Positions 43,810 through 52,275 of a stretch of DNA of 64,000 nucleotides are shown piece by piece. The notes beneath the pieces were generated by a model. That model ran no database searches, was not told the DNA's origin, and worked only from the letters and a program-made list of their open reading frames with translations. Source of the DNA: Pseudorhodoplanes sp049324435 (GTDB taxonomy: Bacteria; Pseudomonadota; Alphaproteobacteria; Rhizobiales; Xanthobacteraceae); assembly GCA_049324435.1 (NCBI GenBank), contig JBMOOQ010000031.1:62001-126000 (forward strand), given 5' to 3'. Within the stretch, counting starts at the first letter, position 1. The number at the start of each line of letters is the position of its first letter. A program made the translations under genes and the position numbers.

Positions 43810-44805
43810 TCAATCGAGGTGGAATTTGTCGAGCTGGCGATGCTCGGCGCGGATGTAGCGCACGGTACCGGTGACCGACCGCATCACCACGGTTTCGGTT
43901 TCGATGATGTTTTTGCCGAACTTCACGCCGGAGAGCATCGCGCCCGAGGTTACGCCTGTTGCGGCGAACAGGCAGTCGCCTTTCACCATGTCCTCGATCT
44001 CGTATTTCTTCTTCGGATCCTTGATCCCCATCTTGAGCGTGCGCTCGCGCAAGGCCTCGGAATCGATCACCAGCCGCGTCTGCATCTGTCCGCCGATGCA
44101 GCGAAGCGCCGCGGCCGCCAGCACGCCCTCCGGCGCGCCACCTATACCGAGATAGATGTCGATTCCGGTCTTCGGTTCGGCGCAATGGATCACACCCGCG
44201 ACGTCGCCGTCTGAAATCAGACTGACGGCAGCCCCCGTCTTACGAACGGCCGCAATGATATCGGCATGGCGCGGCCGGTCGAGCAGGATAGCCGTGATCT
44301 CGGACGGCTTCACGCCCTTTGCCTTGGCCAAATTCATGATGTTTTCTTCCGGCGGCGCATCGAGATCGATCGTGCCCTTCGGATAACCGGGTCCAATCGC
44401 GATCTTCTCCATGTAGCAGTCCGGCGCATGCAGCAGCGTTCCGGCGTCGGCCATCGCCAGCGTCGCGATGGCGCCAGGCATGTTCTTGGCGCACAGCACC
44501 GTACCTTCCAGCGGATCGACTGCGATATCGACCTTGAAGCCGCTCTTGGTTCCGACCCGTTCGCCGATAAACAACATCGGCGCCTCGTCCATTTCGCCTT
44601 CGCCGATCACCACCGTTCCATCGATCGGCAGCTTGTTCAGCTCGCGCCGCATCGCATCAACGGCTGCCTGATCCGAGGCCTTGTCGCGGCCATGGCCGCG
44701 CAGACGCGCCGCCGATACCGCCGCGCGCTCGGTGACACGCACGATTTCGAGCGACAGAATGCGCTCGAGCACTTGATTGGGTGCCACCGTGATCGTCGAC
44801 GCCAT
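43810..44805 (-). CDS. glpX: Fructose-1,6-bisphosphatase class II
   Basis: This 331-residue GlpX enzyme removes the 1-phosphate of fructose 1,6-bisphosphate in gluconeogenesis, and in some relatives also acts on sedoheptulose bisphosphate. Metal and substrate motifs are VVIGEGEMDEAPML, VDPLEGT, LDRPRH, DGDVAG and GIGGAPEGVLAAAAL. The start at 44805 (MASTIT) is preferred because it fits homologs; the frame extends upstream a little. The gene is 56 bases after hom, a layout common in Bradyrhizobium relatives. Confidence 0.94.
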   Translation of the reverse strand: MASTITVAPNQVLERILSLEIVRVTERAAVSAARLRGHGRDKASDQAAVDAMRRELNKLPIDGTVVIGEGEMDEAPMLFIGERVGTKSGFKVDIAVDPLEGTVLCAKNMPGAIATLAMADAGTLLHAPDCYMEKIAIGPGYPKGTIDLDAPPEENIMNLAKAKGVKPSEITAILLDRPRHADIIAAVRKTGAAVSLISDGDVAGVIHCAEPKTGIDIYLGIGGAPEGVLAAAALRCIGGQMQTRLVIDSEALRERTLKMGIKDPKKKYEIEDMVKGDCLFAATGVTSGAMLSGVKFGKNIIETETVVMRSVTGTVRYIRAEHRQLDKFHLD

Positions 44806-44861
44806 GTCCTGTCCTCTTCCCCGCACCGCCCAAACCTCCGGCGGCGCCGTCCGTCAATCTT

Positions 44862-46193
44862 CTATCGGTTTTTCTCGATGCGGATCAATTGCGGCTCGCC
44901 TGAAATCACCTGATCGGCCTTCACCGCAGCAAGAGCCCGCCGCACCGCATCCTCGGTTGTCGCATAGGTGATGAGGATCACCGGGACCGGTCCGGTCGCA
45001 GTCTTGGCATCCTTGCCGCCCTGCGGGCCGGATTCGGGCGTGACGGCGTGGCGCTGCACAATCGATTCCAGCGAAATCTCCTGTTCCGCAAGGCGCGTTG
45101 CGATGGTTGCCGCAGTACCGGGCTTGTCCACCGCGAGGAGCCGGATGTAATAGCCGCCCTCGTGCATCTGCATCGGCGCCTTGCCGGCGACGGTGAGACT
45201 GCCGACCGCGCGGCCGAACGGCGCAACGCGCGCGCCGCGCGCGATGTCGCCGATATCGGCAACCACCGCCGACGCCGTCGCAAGCCCACCCGCACCGGGA
45301 CCGACCAGCGTAATCGGCGCAATCCCCTCGGCGTCCACAGTAACCGCGTTGGTCACACCCATCACCTGCGCGATCGCCGAATCCTTCGGCACCATTGTCG
45401 GATGCACGCGCTGCTCGATGCCCGTTTCTGTCCTCACCGCGACGCCAAGCAGCTTGATGCGGTAACCGAGCTCATCGGCAGCCGCGAGATCGGCCGCGGT
45501 GATCGACGAGATGCCCTCAACGAAAATAGACTCGGCATCGACCTTGGTGCCGAACGCGATCGAGGCCAAGATCGCGAGCTTCTGCGCTGTATCGAAACCC
45601 TCGATATCGAAGGTGGGATCGGCCTCGGCATAGCCGAGCCGCTGCGCGTCCTTCAGACAGTCGGCGAAGGACAGCTTTTCCTGTTCCATCCGCGTCAGGA
45701 TATAATTGCAGGTGCCATTGAGAATGCCGTAGATGCGCGCGAAGGAATTACCAGCGAAGCCTTCGCGCAATGTCTTGATGATCGGAATTGCACCCGCAAC
45801 TGCCGCCTCGAAATTCAACGCGACGCCGTTCGCTTCCGCAAGCTGCGCCAGCGCAACGCCGTGCTTGGCGAGCAGCGCCTTGTTGGCGGTGACCACCGAC
45901 TTTTTGGCCTTCAATGCGGTTTCGACCGCGGTCTTGGCCGGATCGCCCTCACCGCCCATCAGCTCCACAAAGACGTCAATCCCGGGATCGGACGCAAGCG
46001 CGACCGGATCGTCGATCCAGCGCACGCCTGACAGATCGATACCGCGATCCTTGCCCTTCTTGCGCGCGGTCACCGCGACGATTTCAACAGGCCGGCCGCA
46101 GCGTGCGGCCAGTTGATCTTCGGCGATCAGCCGGACGACCGAAGCACCGACGGTCCCTAAGCCGGCAAGACCCACTTTGAGGGGCGCGACCAT
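44862..46193 (-). CDS. hom: Homoserine dehydrogenase
   Basis: This 443-residue NAD(P)H-dependent enzyme converts aspartate semialdehyde to homoserine, the branch point to threonine and methionine. The Rossmann start is LKVGLAGLGTVGASVVRL, and the catalytic region includes AAVAGAIPIIKTLREG, ILNGTCNYILT and EADPTFDIEGFDTAQKLAILA. A C-terminal ACT domain (YYIRLLAVDKPGTAATIATRLAEQEISLESI) suggests allosteric inhibition by threonine. The start at 46193 was chosen because the frame continues upstream through the intergenic gap without homology. It provides homoserine for the pathway that uses MetC. Confidence 0.94.
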   Translation of the reverse strand: MVAPLKVGLAGLGTVGASVVRLIAEDQLAARCGRPVEIVAVTARKKGKDRGIDLSGVRWIDDPVALASDPGIDVFVELMGGEGDPAKTAVETALKAKKSVVTANKALLAKHGVALAQLAEANGVALNFEAAVAGAIPIIKTLREGFAGNSFARIYGILNGTCNYILTRMEQEKLSFADCLKDAQRLGYAEADPTFDIEGFDTAQKLAILASIAFGTKVDAESIFVEGISSITAADLAAADELGYRIKLLGVAVRTETGIEQRVHPTMVPKDSAIAQVMGVTNAVTVDAEGIAPITLVGPGAGGLATASAVVADIGDIARGARVAPFGRAVGSLTVAGKAPMQMHEGGYYIRLLAVDKPGTAATIATRLAEQEISLESIVQRHAVTPESGPQGGKDAKTATGPVPVILITYATTEDAVRRALAAVKADQVISGEPQLIRIEKNR

Positions 46194-46224
46194 ATTCAAA
46201 TCCAAAACGTTTGGGCAATGAGCG

Positions 46225-47442
46225 CTAGCGCCGGTTGGCGAGCGGAACGACGTTATGCAGCTTGTCGACTCCGGTTTCGAGGAAGCGGCGGATGTTGCGC
46301 GCGGCCTGCCGGATACGCTGCTCGTTCTCGACCAGCGCGATACGCACATATTCGTCGCCGTGCTCGCCAAAGCCAATGCCCGGAGCGACAGCCACCTCGG
46401 CCTTCTCGACCAGGAGCTTGGAGAACTCGATCGAGCCCATGCCGCGGAACGGCTCCGGCAGCTTTGCCCAGGCGAACATCGACGCCGAAGGCGACGGTAT
46501 GTGCCAGCCGGCGCGGCCAAAGCTGTCGACCAGGACGTCGCGACGCTTGCGATAGGTTTCCCGCATGTCGCGAATGCAGTCATCCGGACCGTTCAGTGCG
46601 GCCGTCGCCGCCACCTGCACCGGCGTGAACGCCCCGTAATCGAGATACGACTTCACGCGGCCGAGTGCTGCAATGATGCGCTCGTTGCCGACCGCAAAGC
46701 CGATGCGCCAGCCCGGCATCGAAAAGGTCTTCGACATCGAGGTGAATTCCACCGTCACGTCCATCGCCCCGGGCACCTGCAGGACCGACGGCGGCGGATT
46801 GTTGTCGAAATAGACTTCGGCATAGGCAAGATCGGAGAGGATGAAGATCTCGTGCTTCTTCGCAAAGGCCACGAGGTCGCGGTAGAAATCGAGACTCGCG
46901 ACGCAGGCTGTCGGGTTCGCCGGATAGCAGGCGATGACCGCGATCGGCTTCGGGATCGAATGCTGCAATGCGCGTTCGAGCGCCGCGAAGAATTCCGGAT
47001 TGGGTTCCGCCGGCACCGAGCGGATCACTCCGCCCGCCATGAGGAAGCCGAAAGCGTGGATCGGATAGCTCGGATTGGGAACGAGCACGACATCGCCGGG
47101 CGCTGTAATCGCCTGGGCAACATTGGCGAAACCCTCTTTCGACCCAAGCGTCGCCACCACCTGTGTATCGGGGTTGAGCTTCACCCCGAAGCGGCGGGCA
47201 TAATACCCCGCCTGGGCACGGCGCAGGCCGGCAATGCCTTTCGACGCCGAATAGCGGTCGGTTCGCGGCCGGCCTAAGGTTTCCTTCAGCTTTTCGATGA
47301 CGTGAGCCGGCGCCGGAAGGTCCGGATTACCCATCCCGAGGTCGATAATGTCGGCGCCTGCGTTACGGGCGGCGGCTTTGGCGCGGTTGACCTGCTCAAA
47401 CACATAGGGCGGCAGACGTCGAACGCGATAGAATTCTTCCAT
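46225..47442 (-). CDS. Class I aminotransferase (LL-diaminopimelate/AlaC-like)
   Basis: This 405-residue PLP aminotransferase of fold type I has the PLP lysine in FTSMSKTFSMPGWRIGF. Other marks are DLGMGNPDLPAP, RYSASKGIAGLRRAQ, ACYPANPTACVASLDF and the substrate arginine in EYVRIALVEN. Proteins of this group upstream of hom in Hyphomicrobiales are annotated as LL-diaminopimelate aminotransferase or AlaC; the context suggests an aspartate-family or alanine-forming role, and the exact substrate is open. It is 31 bases upstream of hom and heads the run ending at recJ. Confidence 0.87.
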   Translation of the reverse strand: MEEFYRVRRLPPYVFEQVNRAKAAARNAGADIIDLGMGNPDLPAPAHVIEKLKETLGRPRTDRYSASKGIAGLRRAQAGYYARRFGVKLNPDTQVVATLGSKEGFANVAQAITAPGDVVLVPNPSYPIHAFGFLMAGGVIRSVPAEPNPEFFAALERALQHSIPKPIAVIACYPANPTACVASLDFYRDLVAFAKKHEIFILSDLAYAEVYFDNNPPPSVLQVPGAMDVTVEFTSMSKTFSMPGWRIGFAVGNERIIAALGRVKSYLDYGAFTPVQVAATAALNGPDDCIRDMRETYRKRRDVLVDSFGRAGWHIPSPSASMFAWAKLPEPFRGMGSIEFSKLLVEKAEVAVAPGIGFGEHGDEYVRIALVENEQRIRQAARNIRRFLETGVDKLHNVVPLANRR

Positions 47443-47549
47443 GGAAACGTGTCCTTGGCGCCAAAGCTGTCTCAGGGCCCGAAGGCCTCCCCGAGCCGGT
47501 GGCGGGGTAACGATATCGATTCAGATGGCCGGCGAATGCGTTGCTTTTA

Positions 47550-48020
47550 TCACGGGCGGGCGCTTCCGCCAGTGGTCTGGGACGGCACCGGCCAGGGCGG
47601 TCCGCCGGATGCAGACTGCCCGGAGGCGCCGCGCGTAGCCGCAGCCTCGTTTTGAGGCCGTTTGGCCGGCTTCGCCTTGACCGCCTTGGAGTGGCCCGTC
47701 GAGTCCGTCCGGGCCGCCTCGTTTAACGCCGCCTTCTGAGCCCTGGCCGCGCGGGCGCGAGCTGCGACCAGATCGTCCTCAAGCCTTTTCTGCTGCTCTG
47801 CATCAAGAAGCGCAGCCGACCGCGGTGGCGGCGTTTCGAACACACCCGGAAATGGCGGTGGCTGGGCCGGGCGCTGCGGCGCATCGGCCGGCAGTCCGCC
47901 CAGTCCCTTCGGGACATCCGCCGTGGAGCAGCCGGACAAAAGTACCACCGCCAGCGCCAGCATCCGCCAGCCGGGGCGGCTGTCCGGCACAGGACATGCA
48001 CTCTTACGGCGATGTGACAT
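47550..48020 (-). CDS. Small Pro/Ala-rich lipoprotein, function unknown
   Basis: This 156-residue protein has a clear lipoprotein signal: a basic start, then MLALAVVLLSGCS with the lipobox LSGC. The mature part is low complexity and rich in proline and alanine (PQRPAQPPPFPGVFETPPPR). A short helical, probably coiled segment follows (DAEQQKRLEDDLVAARARAARAQKAAL), then a basic and glycine-rich tail. I recognise no family. Position before the aminotransferase run on the same strand suggests nothing about its role. It may span from the outer membrane into the periplasm. Confidence 0.75.
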   Translation of the reverse strand: MSHRRKSACPVPDSRPGWRMLALAVVLLSGCSTADVPKGLGGLPADAPQRPAQPPPFPGVFETPPPRSAALLDAEQQKRLEDDLVAARARAARAQKAALNEAARTDSTGHSKAVKAKPAKRPQNEAAATRGASGQSASGGPPWPVPSQTTGGSARP

Positions 48021-48165
48021 TTACGGCGCCGATCTTGAAGGAATTCGCGCGAGTAACGGGCTAATATGACCAAAGCAAGGATGAAAGAATGGGCGGTTAA
48101 CGTCCATGCCGGCCAAAGCATCGCCCGATTCGGCGTCCAATGGCCGTCACCTTGCGGGAGGATAA

Positions 48166-48188
48166 CGCGGGTGCGGTCTGTACCCGCG
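48166..48188 (+). promoter_or_regulatory. Hairpin in the leader of phaC
   Basis: Perfect seven-base arms CGCGGGT and ACCCGCG with a nine-base loop end 19 bases before the phaC ATG at 48208. The position fits a leader structure able to affect ribosome access. Its function is not shown. Confidence 0.35.
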
Positions 48189-48207
48189 GGAATGTTTGAG
48201 TGGGGCA

Positions 48208-50016
48208 ATGAATAAACTGCCGGACCGACCGGTCGTCGCCGAACCAGGCAGCGTCGATATCGAACGCTTCGCCTTCAATGTCGCGCGCCTGGTCGAGCAA
48301 GGCGGCAAGGCGCTGGCAGCCTATCTCAAGCCGCGCGAGCAGGGCACGGCGACCATCGACTTTCCCGATCAGATCCGGGATGCGGTGAAAACGCTTGGAC
48401 ACGTTCTGGAATACTGGCTGTCCGACCCGCAACGCGCCGTCGAATTGCAGCGCAAGCTCGGAACCGCCTATCTCGAACTCTGGGGCAACGCGGTCAAGCG
48501 CATGGCCGGCGAAGACGCAGCCCCCGTCGTCCAGCCCGATCCGAAAGACAAGCGCTTCGCCGATCCGGAATGGTCGAGCAACCAGTTCTTCGATTTCCTC
48601 AAGCAGCTCTATCTGCTCTCGACTCATTGGGCCGAGCAGCTTGTGACGGACGCACAGACGCTCGACCCGCACACGCGCCAGAAGGCCGAGTTCTATGTCC
48701 GCCAGATCGCCAATGCACTCTCACCGTCGAATTTCGTCCTGACCAATCCCGAATTGCTGCGCGAGACGCTGTCGTCCAATGCCGAGAACCTTGTTCGGGG
48801 CATGGCCATGCTCAGTGAGGACATCGACGAACGCGGCAATCTCAAGATCCGCCAGTCCGATCCGACCGTGTTCGAGGTCGGGCGCAATCTTGCAATCACG
48901 CCCGGCAAGGTGATTTTTCAGAACGAGCTGATGCAGCTCATTCAATATACGCCGTCGACCGAGAGTGTTCTCAAGACGCCGCTGCTGATCGTGCCGCCCT
49001 GGATCAACAAGTTCTATGTCCTCGATCTCACGCCGGAGAAATCCTACATCAAATGGTGCGTCGATCAGGGGCTGACCGTCTTCGTGATTTCCTGGGTCAA
49101 TCCGGATGCAAGACTGGCGCATAAGGGCTTTGCCGAATACATGCGCGAAGGCCCCCTCACCGCGCTTGACGTAATCGAGCAGGTCACCGGCGAAACAGAG
49201 GTGCATGCGGCGGGCTATTGCGTTGGCGGCACGTTGCTGGCGGTGACGCTCGCCTATATGGCGGCGACGAACGACAACAGAATCAAATCCGCGACCTTTT
49301 TCGCCACCCAGGTCGATTTCCGCCATGCCGGCGATCTCAAGGTCTTCGTCGACGAGGAGCAGCTTGAGGCGCTTGAGGAGCGCATGCGCGAACAAGGCTA
49401 TCTCGAAGGTTCGAAGATGGCGACGGCGTTCAACATGCTGCGGTCGAACGATCTGATCTGGCCGTATGTCGTGAATAACTATCTTCGCGGCAAGGCGCCC
49501 TTCCCTTTCGATCTTTTGTACTGGAATTCCGACGCGACCCGGATGCCGGCCGCCAACCACTCCTTCTATCTTCGTAATTGCTATCTCAACAACGCGCTGA
49601 CCAAGGGCAAGATGACGGTCGACAATGTGACGCTTGACCTCAAGAAGGTGAAAGTTCCGATCTATAATCTTGCGACCCGCGAGGATCACATTGCGCCGGC
49701 AAAATCGGTTTTCATCGGCTCGAAATATTTCGGCGGGCCGGTCCGGTTCGTGTTGTCGGGCTCCGGCCACATCGCCGGTGTGGTCAATCCGGTGGCCAAG
49801 GGCAAATACCAATACTGGACCGGACCGAAACCGACCGGGTCCGACGTCGAGGCCTGGCTGAAAAAGGCCAAGGAAACGCCGGGCTCCTGGTGGCCGGACT
49901 GGCTCGACTGGATCAAGGCGCAGGGCGACGAACGGGTGCCGGCGCGCGAGCCGGGCGGCGGCAAACTCACGCCGATTGAGGACGCACCCGGCAGCTATGT
50001 AAAGGTCAAGGCCTGA
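48208..50016 (+). CDS. phaC: Poly(3-hydroxyalkanoate) synthase, class I
   Basis: This 602-residue polymerase makes polyhydroxybutyrate from 3-hydroxyacyl-CoA on granule surfaces. The lipase-like box GYCVGG carries the catalytic Cys338; the aspartate lies in REDHIAP and the histidine in GSGHIAG. Class I synthases are about 590-610 residues and work without PhaE or PhaR, which fits. An N-terminal PhaC_N domain precedes it (DPEWSSNQFFDFLKQLYLLSTHW). The ATG at 48208 is preferred; a TTG four codons upstream is possible. No phaAB or phasin gene is next to it. Confidence 0.95.
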   Translation: MNKLPDRPVVAEPGSVDIERFAFNVARLVEQGGKALAAYLKPREQGTATIDFPDQIRDAVKTLGHVLEYWLSDPQRAVELQRKLGTAYLELWGNAVKRMAGEDAAPVVQPDPKDKRFADPEWSSNQFFDFLKQLYLLSTHWAEQLVTDAQTLDPHTRQKAEFYVRQIANALSPSNFVLTNPELLRETLSSNAENLVRGMAMLSEDIDERGNLKIRQSDPTVFEVGRNLAITPGKVIFQNELMQLIQYTPSTESVLKTPLLIVPPWINKFYVLDLTPEKSYIKWCVDQGLTVFVISWVNPDARLAHKGFAEYMREGPLTALDVIEQVTGETEVHAAGYCVGGTLLAVTLAYMAATNDNRIKSATFFATQVDFRHAGDLKVFVDEEQLEALEERMREQGYLEGSKMATAFNMLRSNDLIWPYVVNNYLRGKAPFPFDLLYWNSDATRMPAANHSFYLRNCYLNNALTKGKMTVDNVTLDLKKVKVPIYNLATREDHIAPAKSVFIGSKYFGGPVRFVLSGSGHIAGVVNPVAKGKYQYWTGPKPTGSDVEAWLKKAKETPGSWWPDWLDWIKAQGDERVPAREPGGGKLTPIEDAPGSYVKVKA

Positions 50017-50117
50017 GCGGCCTCGCGGCAGAGCCCTGCTGATTGCGCGCTGCCTATCGCGCCGCGCCATTTCAGGCGGTATATCTTCAACCGACGGGAA
50101 TCGGACGGGAGGCGACG

Positions 50118-50540
50118 GTGCTGGGTGAGATGGTGGGGGAACTTTCCAAGGAATTGTTCTGGCTGACGATGACCTGCATCCTGACGCTGGTCATCTGGAT
50201 CCCGTATATTCTCAATCGCATCAAGGTTCGCGGATTGTGGGGCACGCTCGACAATCCGTCGACAAAAGACAAGCCACAGTCGCCCTGGGCACAACGGCTC
50301 TATTTTGCGCATACCAATGCCGTCGACAATCTCGTGACTTTCGCGCCGCTTGTGCTGATCCTGAACACCCTCGACATTTCGACGCGAACCACGGCACTGG
50401 CCTGCGCAATCTATTTCTGGTCTCGGCTCGCCCACGCCATTGTCTACGCGGCGGGTCTGCCGGTGTTCCGCACGCTTGCGTTCTTTGTCAGCTTTCTGGC
50501 CCAGGCCGTGCTGGTGCTCGCTATTTTCCGGATCGTATAG
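50118..50540 (+). CDS. MAPEG-family membrane protein
   Basis: This is a protein of about 140 residues with four predicted membrane helices, of the MAPEG family (membrane-associated proteins in eicosanoid and glutathione metabolism). The typical motif is NAVDNLVTFAPLVLILNTLDISTRTTALACAIYFWSRLAHAIVY. Some members are glutathione transferases, but bacterial members of this type are uncharacterised. The GTG at 50118 has a GGGAGG site; an ATG at 50130 is the alternative. It lies about 100 bases after phaC on the same strand. Confidence 0.83.
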   Translation: MLGEMVGELSKELFWLTMTCILTLVIWIPYILNRIKVRGLWGTLDNPSTKDKPQSPWAQRLYFAHTNAVDNLVTFAPLVLILNTLDISTRTTALACAIYFWSRLAHAIVYAAGLPVFRTLAFFVSFLAQAVLVLAIFRIV

Positions 50541-50544
50541 ACTG

Positions 50545-50567
50545 AGGGCCGCCGGCAAGACGGCCCT
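50545..50567. terminator. Stem-loop between convergent MAPEG and persulfide dioxygenase genes
   Basis: Arms AGGGCCG and CGGCCCT are separated by nine bases. The position between two convergent stops suggests a bidirectional terminator, but only two T follow it. Confidence 0.45.
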
Positions 50568-50586
50568 TCGCCATGAGATCAAGCCG

Positions 50587-51456
50587 TCAGGAGGCGAGCT
50601 TCACCGGAATCTTGAGATAATGAACGCCGTTCGATTCCGCAGGCGGAAACTTTCCGGCGCGGATATTGACCTGGATCGACGGCAACAGCAGGACCGGCGC
50701 GGCGAGCGTCGCGTCCCGCTTCTCGCGCATTGCGACGAATTCATCCTCGGTGACACCCTGGCCGACATGAACGTTATTGGCACGCTCCTCGGCGACCGTC
50801 GTCTCCCACGCGTAGGTGTCGCGCCCGGGCGCCTTGTAGTCGTGGCACATGAACAGGCGCGTCTGCGGCGGCAGCGCCAAAAGCTTCTGAATTGAGCGAT
50901 ACAGCGTGCGCGCATCGCCGCCCGGGAAGTCGGCGCGTGCGGTGCCGTAATCGGGCATGAAAAGCGTGTCCCCGACGAATACTGCATCGCCGATCTTGTA
51001 GGACATGCAAGCCGGGGTGTGGCCGGGCGTATAGATTGCTTCGACCGTCAGGTTGCCGATTTTCAGCGTCTCGCCGTCGGCCAGCAGCTTGTCGAACTCG
51101 CTGCCGTCACCCGACACATCGCTCGCATTGAAGACAGGACGGAAAATCCGCTGGACGTCGCGGATATGCTCGCCGATCGCCACTTTGGCTCCGGTCTTTG
51201 CCTTGATATAGGGCGCTCCTGACAAGTGATCGGCATGGGCATGGGTCTCGAGCACCCAGGCAATGGTAAAGCCTTTTTCCGCTGCATATTTGAGGATCGC
51301 ATCGGCCGAGCGGACATCCGCCTTGCCGCTTTTGTGGTCGTAATCGAGCACCGGATCGATTACGGCGGCCTGCTTGGTCTGCGGATCGGCCACCAGATAG
51401 CTCACAGTGTTGGTCGGCTCGTCGAAAAAAGCCTTGATTTCCGGCGTTGCGGTCAT
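50587..51456 (-). CDS. blh: Blh/ETHE1-like persulfide dioxygenase
   Basis: This 289-residue MBL-fold iron enzyme is of the Blh type. Metal ligands are in ETHAHADH, TPGHTPACM, FVGDTLFMPDYGTAR and MCHDYKAPGRD. It closely resembles the protein at 2653-3552 (AVIDPVLD, DFPGG, NGVHYLKIP). In Agrobacterium and Xylella, blh belongs to the BigR-controlled hydrogen-sulfide detoxification operon and oxidises glutathione persulfide to sulfite. The ATG at 51456 is chosen; the TTG at 51465 is less likely. It is divergent from the rhodanese and TauE genes, with an AT-rich palindrome 41-64 bases upstream of its start. Confidence 0.9.
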   Translation of the reverse strand: MTATPEIKAFFDEPTNTVSYLVADPQTKQAAVIDPVLDYDHKSGKADVRSADAILKYAAEKGFTIAWVLETHAHADHLSGAPYIKAKTGAKVAIGEHIRDVQRIFRPVFNASDVSGDGSEFDKLLADGETLKIGNLTVEAIYTPGHTPACMSYKIGDAVFVGDTLFMPDYGTARADFPGGDARTLYRSIQKLLALPPQTRLFMCHDYKAPGRDTYAWETTVAEERANNVHVGQGVTEDEFVAMREKRDATLAAPVLLLPSIQVNIRAGKFPPAESNGVHYLKIPVKLAS

Positions 51457-51496
51457 CGCTATCAACCTCTGTGCTGGACTTCAGCGCTGCATATTC

Positions 51497-51520
51497 ATAT
51501 ATTCCATTTTTACAATATAT
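51497..51520. promoter_or_regulatory. AT-rich inverted repeat, candidate BigR/SqrR-type operator
   Basis: Arms ATATATT and AATATAT are perfect inverted repeats with a ten-base spacer, in a strongly AT-rich patch of a GC-rich genome. It lies directly upstream of blh. BigR of plant-associated bacteria is reported to bind an AT-rich dyad over the promoter of the same type of operon. No bigR gene is in the window. Confidence 0.6.
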
Positions 51521-51721
51521 AAGATAATCAAAATAGCCTGGTAGGAATATTTGTGACCGAAAGGCTGCAGCAGCAAGCCTGAAGCAGTTCAGGGGTTCAA
51601 TCTGCTCGACAACGGAATCTGCTTGCTCGTTCTATCTTGTTGCCATGAAGAAGTGAGCGGCCACGACATTTGAACCGACCCCTGGAATTCACCAAGCAAC
51701 AAAAACATAGGGAACCCGATC

Positions 51722-52255
51722 ATGACCGCCGTACAGCCGATCTCTCCGGAACGCGCCGCCGAACTCATGCGCAACGGCGCCGTACTCATCGACATCCGCG
51801 AGCGTGATGAATATGCCCGTGAGCGCATCGAAGGCGCGCGCCACCATGCGCTGTCCGTGCTAGACCAAGAGCATCCGGCGCGTCCCGGCGACGATGTCCT
51901 GATTTTTCATTGCCGCTCCGGCGCGCGCACCGCGCAAAACGCGGAACGGCTCGCACACTGTGTTCCGGCAGGCGTCGAAACCTATGTGCTGGACGGCGGC
52001 ATCGAGGCTTGGAAAAAGGCCGGCCTCCCCGTGACCGTCGACCGCAAGGCGCCGTTACCGATCATGCGTCAGGTCCAGATCGCGGCCGGCAGTCTCGTCG
52101 TTGCCGGCACCGTCCTCGGCGCGACCGTCTCCCCGGGCTTCTATCTGCTGGCCGGTCTGGTCGGCGCGGGTCTGGTCTTTGCGGGAGTCACCGGATTTTG
52201 CGGCATGGCAAATCTTCTGGCCTTCATGCCCTGGAACCGTCGGGCCACGGCCTGA
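51722..52255 (+). CDS. Rhodanese fused to DUF2892 membrane domain
   Basis: This 177-residue protein has a rhodanese domain with the active-site loop CRSGAR (Cys64) and a C-terminal domain of two membrane helices (GSLVVAGTVLGATVSPGFYLLAGLVGAGLVFAGVTGFCGM). The layout is that of E. coli YgaP, an inner-membrane sulfurtransferase. It may take up sulfane sulfur from persulfide near the membrane. The sulfite formed by Blh could be combined with persulfide or exported by the next gene. An AGGGAAC site precedes the ATG. It starts about 200 bases from the AT-rich palindrome and is followed after 20 bases by the TauE gene. Confidence 0.9.
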   Translation: MTAVQPISPERAAELMRNGAVLIDIRERDEYARERIEGARHHALSVLDQEHPARPGDDVLIFHCRSGARTAQNAERLAHCVPAGVETYVLDGGIEAWKKAGLPVTVDRKAPLPIMRQVQIAAGSLVVAGTVLGATVSPGFYLLAGLVGAGLVFAGVTGFCGMANLLAFMPWNRRATA

Positions 52256-52275
52256 CCTCTCGCGAGACCATCGTC

